Below, in pieces: positions 56,921-64,000 of a stretch of DNA of 64,000 nucleotides; within the stretch, counting starts at the first letter, position 1, and the number at the start of each line of letters is the position of its first letter. The position numbers were made by a program, and so were the translations under genes. The stretch is from positions 5,664-69,663 of the forward strand of contig CDMY01000470.1 of assembly GCA_001179505.1 (NCBI GenBank). Direction: 5' to 3'. The notes beneath the pieces are model-generated. The model was not told the DNA's origin. It worked only from the letters and a program-made list of their open reading frames with translations, and made no database searches. This DNA comes from Vitrella brassicaformis (Eukaryota; Sar; Vitrellaceae).

Positions 56921-57731
56921 GGTCGGTGTCGACGTGCTGTGGCTGCTGCTGCTGTGACTGCGGTGGCTCCTCCTCCTCGCCCTCATCATCGTCGTCCGCC
57001 CAGAAGTCGTCGTCATCGTCGCTGTCCTCCTCCACGACCTCCTCGCGGGCGTCCACATCCTCCTCCACCAGCCAGCCTGCCCGTCGCCCCGCCTCCCCCT
57101 CCTCACAGTTCCCCTCTCCCGCCTCCACCTTGGCCACCAGGACCGTGATGTCGTCCTCCTTAGCGCCCTGCCGGCACTCCTCGCCATTCGCCTCCCACAT
57201 CTGCCGGAAGGGCGTGTCGAGCTTCTCCCTCTTGTTCTTGCTTTTGCGGTACGCCAGCCGCGCAAGGTGTGCGGCCAGCTTGTCGGCGGGCAGGCTCCGG
57301 AACGTCTGGAAGAAAAAGACGATCTCGTGGTGGAACAGGTTGTCGGTGACCCCGTCCGAGCAGGCGATAATGATATCGCCGCTCTCGACGGGGCACCGAC
57401 ACGCCTGAACCCCGATGGTCGCCTCTGACGCATCCTCAGCTTGGTGGTCCGTGCGGGTGAGCCGCTTGAGTAGGGCCGGTGGTGGTATTAGGATGTCGGC
57501 GGCCCGGCGGCGGGGGATGCGCTGCAGCTGGAAGGGACAGTTGGGCTGGTTGCGGTGCTGCATCGGCTCCAGCGCGGCCACGATGATGGGAGGGCCGTGG
57601 TGGGGGAACCTGGACCTGACGGCCATTATGGTCGAGTCGCCGTATGCGGCGAGGTCCACACACGGCTGGCCCTCCTCGTCGTACGTGGCAGCGGCTATAG
57701 CTAGAACAACAGCTGACACACGAGCAAGCAT
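56874..57731 (-). CDS. PP2C cassette copy 4, C-terminal half with acidic tail
   Basis: An open frame from ATG 57731 encodes 285 residues. It starts with a hydrophobic, signal-like stretch (MLARVSAVVLAIAAA), then the phosphatase C-terminal half: CVDLAAYGDS, CPFQLQRIPR, IACSDGVTDNLFHHE and KEDDITVLVAKV, with the second and third metal-binding motifs intact. The N-terminal DGVGG half is missing from this frame. The tail past residue 230 is very acidic (DDDDDFWADDDDEGEEEE) and then Gln-rich, and ends in sequence derived from gene A in a shifted frame. Alone this cannot form a complete PP2C active site. It could be the end of a spliced gene with 57966-58590, but a frame break and a stop lie between. 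Confidence 0.5.
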   Translation of the reverse strand: MLARVSAVVLAIAAATYDEEGQPCVDLAAYGDSTIMAVRSRFPHHGPPIIVAALEPMQHRNQPNCPFQLQRIPRRRAADILIPPPALLKRLTRTDHQAEDASEATIGVQACRCPVESGDIIIACSDGVTDNLFHHEIVFFFQTFRSLPADKLAAHLARLAYRKSKNKREKLDTPFRQMWEANGEECRQGAKEDDITVLVAKVEAGEGNCEEGEAGRRAGWLVEEDVDAREEVVEEDSDDDDDFWADDDDEGEEEEPPQSQQQQPQHVDTDLPCVTPTHNTSCSRT

Positions 57732-57862
57732 TGTTCTGGGTTGTGCTATACGTACGTGTCTCTCCCTCTTGACTACCTGTTGGCGGACGGAATCCACAGC
57801 CTGGCGTAGCCCCCCGCCGCGGCAGTGCTCGTGTGAGGCTGAGCCGGTAAGAGATCACATGT

Positions 57863-57887
57863 CTGTCGGATATAAGATGTAGGCAGC
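57863..57887 (-). repeat. Cassette-boundary repeat between the halves of PP2C copy 4
   Basis: Reverse complement reads GCTGCCTACATCTTATATC followed by CGACAG; same place as in copies 2 and 3. Confidence 0.75.
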
Positions 57888-57965
57888 CATCTGAGACACA
57901 AACCGAGAAACAAGTGCAAACTCTGAGACATACAGACATCGCCTTTTGCGTTCTAAGTCGTATGG

Positions 57966-58745
57966 TTACTTTGGCATGTTTCGGTCCACCGCAGTGTCGC
58001 CGTTATCGGCGAAGTCCACGCACAGCCGGCCGTCCTCGTCGTGCGTGGTGGCGGCTACGGCGATGGTGCTGGCGCCGGGCGGGCCGTGTCGGTCGGCGGC
58101 TGTCTTGGCCCATCCCTCTTCCACCAGCTTCTTGGCCCTGTTGGTGTGGGCGTCTTGGGGCGGTGGGGTGGCCATGGCAGCGCCCATGGTCTTGACGGTC
58201 AGTGCACGCGCAAAATCGCGTGCACTGACGTCGTATTTGTCGACGAAGCCTCTCACGCCGTCCGCCACCACCATGACGCCCGCCTCAGCCGAAATGCTGG
58301 CGGCGTCCTCACACGGCCCCTCTTGTCGTCGCTGGCCCTGATATAGGCGCCCATCCTTAGGTGCAGCTGCTGTTGGGCTGGTGACGAGAGGCTGCCGCGG
58401 GTGCTCGTCTTGCCGGAGGTGGTGCCGGTGGTGTTTGTGGTGGGCAGGAGTGGGGGGAGGTGGGCTGTGGTGAGTGTGGGGCTGTCGTTGCGCCTCTGTG
58501 GGCAGAGGCGGGATGCCTGGGGCGACGGTACACGATGGCCTGGTGGACGGGGGACTCGTCGTCCGTGTCCTTCACAGCAGCGGTACCAACCGAAGGCAAG
58601 GAGAACCGCAAAAGAGAGCGAGGCGGAGAAACCGCAAAAGCGCGTTTTGCATTTTATCGCAGGGTTTGCGGGGTTTGCATTGTCCCGTCTCGAATTCTCG
58701 CCGCAAGTTTTCTCGGCCTTATTTATCCAATTGTTGTGGATGGAT
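57966..58745 (-). pseudogene. PP2C cassette copy 4, N-terminal half with PPR-gene fragment and leader
   Basis: On the minus strand: a leader (58735-58640) shared with copy 3; a block (58575-58390) matching the PPR gene 30450-30620 (DESPVHQAIVYRRP, then NDSPTLTT in a shifted frame); and the phosphatase N-terminal half from about 58353 to 57966. A 1-base deletion in the KRGQCEDA region breaks the frame, and the key motif reads DGVRG instead of DGVGG. The frame stops at 57966 just after GDTAVDRNM. Interpreted as a decayed chimeric duplicate. Confidence 0.75.
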
Positions 58746-58830
58746 GGATGAATGGATGAATGGATGAATGGATGAATGGATGAATGGATGAATGGATGAA
58801 TGGATGAATGGATGAATGGATGGATGGACG
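58738..58830. repeat. GGATGAAT microsatellite
   Basis: About ten tandem copies of an 8-base GGATGAAT/GAATGGAT unit at the outer edge of PP2C copy 4. Confidence 0.9.
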
Positions 58831-58859
58831 GCCCTCGCATGCAGGTTGAATGTGAATGG

Positions 58860-59504
58860 GTAGGTTGAGGGATTTCCAACAACAAGGATAGTTAATGCAT
58901 ATCTATGTCGAGATCATGGATGATGCATCCAATCCAGACAGCCGTACACACAACACAGTAGCTAGGTGTCATACGAATCCCTCACTCACTCATTATATTG
59001 AGCAGTCTATACACATGCAGTGCACCCACCCTCATCACCGCCCTCTCCTCTCTCGCTGTACACGCACCCCCCCAGTTCGCCCCATTGCTCCTTCTCTTGC
59101 TCTCTCCGACGTACAGGGGAGCTCTCTCGTCCTTATCTCTCTTGGTTGGTCGGCAGGCAGGGAGAAATCCACTCAATTCGGAAGGGAGCAAAGCAGGCAA
59201 AGCGAATGGACACACACTAGCCGACCGAACCGACACACCGACGACAAAACTGCTCACACCTGCAGGCAATTCTCACAGAGAAGGAACAGAAAGGGCTATC
59301 GACTGTGCTCGGGTGGACATGCCATGCGTGCCTCTCTGCCGCATTGCTCAGATTCAAGACATTCTCGTCTACACTGCACTGACTGCTCCAGCCAACGAGT
59401 TTACGAATCACATCACCGCAGCTGCCGTCCCTGTGCACCCAAGCCATCCACCCACTGACCTGTGTGTGTTATGGATCCCCAATGGATGGATGGCCTAGCC
59501 GCTA
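58860..59504. other. Intergenic, nothing recognised
   Basis: No exon with phased splice sites or family features. A 187-residue plus-strand frame here is low complexity. Confidence 0.45.
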
Positions 59505-60507
59505 TCAGACACCCGGATCATAGAACCAGATCGACTGCTCAGGACCAGGAGTGCCCCTGGTCGTTGCGGGAGGTGTCCTGGACCTCCCTCCCATCACCAG
59601 TGGCGGCCATATGGGGGCCGTCACTGCCATGCCCCTCACTCGGCGGCGCTGATCCAGCCGCAGCAACGCAACTTCCAACGCCTCCTCGTCGCGGGCGGCT
59701 CTCACTCGTCCGGTCTCTCGCTTTCTCAAATCTGCCGATGCACTCGCCGTCGGCGACTGCTCGGCCGCATGAGAGGACGATGACGCAGACGGCGAAGCCC
59801 CGCCGGGCTCGACGTGCCGACCTTCCTCCTTGCCCCCTCTTGAACGCGGCGACCGCACGGCAGTGAGCCCGTCGCAGAAGGCGTAGTCCCTCTCGCTGGC
59901 CGATGCCGCTGCAGATGCCGATGCCGATGACGCGTTGCTGGGCGACGGCGCAGCCTTCTTCTTGCCGACGGGTGACTCGCACTCTTCAAATTCCTTCCAG
60001 TCGACGATGCCGCCGGCAGCGTCAGGTCCGAGAGGGCAGCCTGGTCGGGGAAGGGCGAGGGGGGGCGGGACGGGGAGGGGCAGGGGGGCGGGCCATGGGG
60101 GGGCGGGTGAGGGTGAGAGTGAGGGGCGGTGGGTGGCCTGTCGGAGGGTGGCCACCTCCACCTGCAGCGACCGCATGTCCTCGTACATCACTGAATGAAT
60201 GAACAAACCAATCAAAGAACATGTGTTCGCACATCGCATGCATTATATGTGTGTCCCATTCACACGCATCCGTCTTACTTCTCAGCCTCTCCTTGGCCTC
60301 GAGCTGCCACCTCAGAGCGTCCCTCTCCCTCGCCAAGGCGGCCACGTCCGCCTGCAGGTACTTCCTGTGTGAGAAGAGCGTCCGCACTGCCTGGTGCTGG
60401 TAGTCCAGGGAGTCCTGCAGCTCCACCAGGGCGTCCAGGGCAGCAGCAGCATCCGCACCCTCGGCTGTGCTGAGGGAGGAGGGCTCGTGTGAGCCGGATG
60501 CTCCCAT
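59505..60507 (-). CDS. Coiled-coil and Pro/Ser-rich protein, unknown
   Basis: Two exons (60507-60279 and 60190-59505) join in phase to about 305 residues. The first encodes a coiled coil (ALDALVELQDSLDYQHQAVR, ALARERDALRWQLEAKERL) that continues into exon 2 (YEDMRSLQVEVATLRQ). A Pro-rich linker, the short motif GGIVDWKEFEECESPVGKKK and an Ala/Ser-rich region follow. The tail is basic and ends WFYDPGV. The coiled coil spanning the intron supports the model. No family recognised; a cytoskeletal or centrosomal role would be a guess. Confidence 0.6.
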
Positions 60508-61746
60508 CACTCACACACCCAACATGACCAGAGGGCTCCGGGGCGCACAACGCAGCCGCATCCACGGCGAGCTTGCATCTGCTGCGAGCCTAGAGTGCAG
60601 ATCTCGGCAGAGGAAAAGAAGGGGAGGAAGGCCACACGAGCAACCAGAAGGCCCAACGGACACTGCGTGTTGTCTTGATTCATTGACTGACTGCAGATTT
60701 CGTCTGTTGCATATCGGGCTCGTCGTGACTCGCGCCATCACGCCGCGCTGCGCTGAAGGGACGTGTCTTATTGGTTTTGAAGGCTTTTCCCTTGTCTGTT
60801 GGCTTGCCCTGTTTGCATCTCGGCACACGATAGAACGAGAGGAGACGTTTGGGTTGAAGAAGAACGCTACCGACAGGACTTCCATGTTGATGCTTGCACA
60901 TATATCTGCATTACTTACTGCCTCACGAGCGTCTCTCTCAAGTCTCAAGAGAAAGAGCGTGATCCATCCAAGAGAAAGAGCGTGATCCACCACCAGACAC
61001 AAACACAGCCAGACAAACACCCCCGCAATCAATCAAGGCATTCAGCAACCGGCCTTCCCGTCACCATCCATCGCATGCACCATTCACTCACACAGTGCGT
61101 TGTTCTACCAGACACAGCTCCTCTCACCCATCACAGTTACATTAGTTCTGCGTTCGTCGAGCGCGGGAAAAAACAGCGCAGTACAGGCAGCAGGCATTGT
61201 TGTGAGGTCAAAGCCAGCGAGTGAGACATCCTTACCTCACATGTAAGCAAGCGAAAATCGAATTCACAGCCTCAGAGCACTAGAAATTGAGTGGGGTGTG
61301 TGCCCCTAGACTAGAAAAGGGTGTCTGTCTGTCTCATCCCTCCCCTCCAAAAGGGAGGGTGAGAGCACGACGCCCAACAGGAAAAACAGCACATATCAGT
61401 GGTGCCCCACGACTGACTACAAAACGGTCATCTGCAACAACCGCGCGGTCTCCATGAATGCCATGCCGCCCGCCATTGTACGAATCACGTCGCTCTTTCT
61501 CTCTCTCTTTCTCTCTCCCTTCGAGGGAGACCCCCACCAGAATGCCCCCCACTCTCTCTCTCTCCTCCGAGGAAGAGATCCCACCAGAATGCCCCCCACT
61601 CTCTCTCTCCTCCGAGGAAGAGATCCCACCAGAATGCCCCCCATACACAACACACACGCAAGAAGCCCCACGCAAGAAATAGCAATAGAAAGTGATGCCC
61701 TACGACTAGAAAAAGGTCGCATACGACCAGACTAGACTTCTTACAA
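60508..61746. other. Intergenic, with tandem repeat near 61.55 kb
   Basis: No gene supported. It includes repeated GAGAAAGAGCGTGATCCA (60951-60990) and the 45-base tandem repeat listed separately. Confidence 0.45.
61533..61643. repeat. Tandem repeat, about 45-base unit, 2.4 copies
   Basis: The unit contains CCCACCAGAATGCCCCCCA, a CT tract and CCTCCGAGGAAGAGAT. The copies are nearly identical, differing in the length of the CT tract. Confidence 0.85.
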
Positions 61747-64000
61747 TCAATGGCCCCCCCGGTCGGGAGCCACCTCGCCGTAGGAATCGGGGAGGAACTT
61801 GCCGAAGAGCGACAGGTACAGCATGCGGTAGATGTCAGTGTTGTCGAATCGTACGCTGAACTCCTTGCTCAGCAGCTCCGAGTTGATGCCCTCGGCGCGG
61901 GCCACAATGCCACCGCCGACGTCGTCAGTGCCAGACCAGCCTGAAAGAGAACAAACAAAACCAACAGACAGAGCCCACACAGGAAGAGACAGTCAGAGGA
62001 GCTGCATACACTGATTCCCTTGCATGCCGTGTGCAAGTGTTGGTCGCGCCAGTAACCTACCGATGGCAAATTTCTGTGGATCGCCGAAATCGTTGGGCTC
62101 AGCAGTGAAAGGCTCGGTGTTGCGGCCTTCAACGCCGTCGAGCTCGAACCTGTCCGCGAGGTCCTCCTCCTGACGTGTCAACAGAATCCCAGGCGCGAGA
62201 CATGTGTGCAGCCCAGCCACCCTCAGACACACTACGTGTGTCTCTCTCATATGCTTGTGTGCGTACCTCGTTGATGCCCGTGGAATTGCCGCCAGAGACC
62301 GTGACACGACCGTCGTTGTCAACGGGGGGAGGTCCGAAACACTGGGGGGCGCCACCGTCACTGAAGACATGCATGGCAGCAGACACCAGATGGAGAGACA
62401 GGGAGCCGCCTTTCGCCTGGCTCGTGTACCTATCGGCGGCGAGGATGGTGAAGGTGTGGGGGTTCTCCGCGATAAAGTGACGCACCACGCCGACGAGGTC
62501 ATCCGCGCGCTTGATGGCATTGAGCATTCCGATAGCCTGCATGACAGGCACATCACCAGCACAAGACAGCCACATGTGAGGGCGGTAAGCCGTTGTCGAC
62601 TTGGCTGGCTGGCTGGCTGGCTTACGTTAGCATTGTTGGGGAGGTTGTCAGTGCTTTCGATCTCGGCCACCAGGAAGAAGGGCTTGCCCCTGGCGTGGCT
62701 GTGGCGCTTGAGGATCTCCAGGGCCATCTTGCCCAGCTCTGCACCAGTCGCCGGGGCGAAACCACGTGTGTTCGGTCGGCTGCCGTAGAGGATGAGGCGG
62801 CCCTCCTTGCTGCCGGCCTTCTCGGGGATTACCAGTCCGATGTCGATCAACTTCTCCTCGGGCTCGTCGTTGAAGATGTCGTCCCTCGCGAAGAGCCCCA
62901 GCACCTGAGAGAGCGACAGCAATCACACACCAAACATCGGCCGCGTGTCGCCCGCGGAGAGGGCAGAGGGTAGTGTTGACACTTCATCTCAGACCTTCGG
63001 AGTGAAGTGGGGGTCCGCCTCAATGCGGTGCAGGAGGGCGTCGAACTCCTCGCGAGTGCGGATGACCTCGTACCCTTTGTTGGCGAACTCACGCAGCAGG
63101 TTGCGGTTGTCCTCACGCGATGGGCCCTCGCCTGTGATCTGAATTATGAGAGAGAGGACAAGTAAGGGTGTGTGTGTGTGTGGTTGCCAACCACACACAC
63201 ACAGGCGCTGTGTGTCAAGTGTGCCTCAGCTAGGTACCTGGTCCTCGTGGATGAAACAGTCGAGCGTGACGTCCTCTTCGCACTTTGGCGTGCCCTTGGG
63301 AAGGAAGAATCCCTCCCCGCCAGCCAGCAGCACCTCAGGCACCGGCTCGCCCTCTTTGCCCACCCGACCGTCGAGAATCTGTCGCACGATCTCCTCGCTC
63401 TCGTTGCGGTCCTCGACCTCGGACGTGAAGCACGCCGTCCCAGGCTCCGCCAAGTCGCCGTCGTTGACCAGGCCCGTGGGCATTCCCTGAGCGGCCGCCT
63501 CGCGCAGGATGGAGCCACCGAAGCCGCTCAGACTCTTGATGGAGCGCCCGGCGTCGTTGCCGAAGGAGCTCGAGTCCACTTTGTAACCTGCAGGCACGCA
63601 CAGATCAACGACACCAAGCACATATGAGTGGGATCCGACGTCCAACCAACTTGAGGAGTGGCCGGTGTGTATGGTGTGGTGTGGTGTATTGCGCTCACTG
63701 ACCGAAGGCATGGACGGTTGCGCCGCCGTTGGATGTGCCGACGAGGCGGTCGAACATGTGGCCTTTGTAGACGGCGATCTCTGGCAGCTGGTCCCAGTTC
63801 CAGGAGAAGTCGTTGTCAGGGCCCGCCCAGTACATGCGCCCCAGCTGGAAGTGGTTCTGCACACACACACTGTGTGACACACACAAGACGACATTCCAAC
63901 CGTGACACCAACCAGTGAGTTGAGTGCAAGGATGTGGCTTGCACACACACATACCAGGCCGGTGCCGTCAGGGTGAAGGAAGATGGTGTTGCCGATCTTG
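61747..64000 (-). CDS. Alkaline phosphatase family protein (partial, 5' end outside window)
   Basis: Nine exons on the minus strand (to 63955; 63856-63703; 63587-63238; 63138-62995; 62904-62626; 62536-62267; 62169-62061; 61940-61747) join in phase. The earliest visible part is NTIFLHPDGTGL, the start of the alkaline phosphatase core with its first metal-binding Asp. Then come HFQLGRMYWAGPDND, LVGTSNGGATVHAFG, GLVNDGDLAEPGTACF, LLAGGEGFFLP, and near the end WSGTDDVGGG and FDNTDIYRMLYLSLFG, which match the C-terminal alkaline phosphatase signatures. The usual DSAA nucleophile and TADHETGG metal motif are not seen; TSNGGAT and LAADRYTS occupy those places, so this is an atypical branch. Such enzymes release phosphate from organic esters, often extracellularly; a signal peptide would lie outside the window. 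Confidence 0.85.

Noticed and set aside
56776-57408. 210-residue plus-strand frame starting with a hydrophobic stretch
   Set aside because: Antisense to PP2C copy 4 and the mosaic piece; the minus frame holds the phosphatase motifs.

Overview
This is a nuclear window from a GC-rich protist. Genes are dense, often head to head, and split by many short introns (about 60 to 130 bases). On the sense strand the introns are typically loaded with CA repeats near the donor and TG repeats near the acceptor. Protein content (proteasome lid subunit, pentatricopeptide repeat protein, PTC7-like PP2C phosphatases, TPR/SET/MYND methyltransferase, acyltransferase-3, two phosphatases) plus this intron style fit an alveolate alga; a chromerid such as Vitrella is my best guess, from memory of style and not from a search.

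Layout. 1.4-4.2 kb (-): low-complexity coiled-coil protein A, divergent from the proteasome subunit Rpn8 (4.8-6.8 kb, +). 7.6-8.2 kb (-): small basic Cys-cluster protein, divergent from an acidic/RGG protein (8.7 kb, +) that runs into an assembly gap at 10.15-10.45 kb. 10.45-17.9 kb (-): a large multi-exon PP2C-like gene E whose C-terminal part is a near copy of protein A and which holds a tandem duplication of a multi-exon block. 17.9-23.6 kb: repeat-rich zone with truncated copies of the 5' end of a gene, a long inverted repeat and a second gap. 23.9-25.3 kb: PP2C cassette copy 2. 25.6-27.3 kb (-): probable organellar protein. 29.2-35.0 kb (+): 16-exon PPR gene. 37.2-40.9 kb (-): unknown conserved-looking gene. 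41.0-43.3 kb (+): histidine acid phosphatase. 43.5-45.6 kb: PP2C cassette copy 3 joined to an inverted fragment of a secreted-protein gene. 45.7-48.8 kb (-): TPR/MYND/SET protein. 49.2-53.2 kb (+): NRF-6-like membrane acyltransferase. 55.6-56.6 kb (+): small secreted Cys-containing protein. 56.9-58.7 kb (-): PP2C cassette copy 4. 59.5-60.5 kb (-): coiled-coil/Pro-rich unknown. 61.7-64.0 kb (-): alkaline phosphatase, 5' end beyond the window.

The unusual system here is the PP2C cassette. Three dispersed intron-poor copies share the same internal chimeric junction, are bounded or bisected by a short common repeat, and in two cases carry at the 5' end a segment of the disordered region of the PPR gene. 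Copies 3 and 4 are an inverted segmental duplication that also includes the neighbouring secreted-protein gene. The cassettes carry different small indels, so most look like decaying or newly shuffled genes. The larger gene E has the same phosphatase fold but has lost the first metal-binding motif.

Exon boundaries were derived by hand from reading frame, phase and GT/GC-AG sites; interior boundaries may be off by a base or two.
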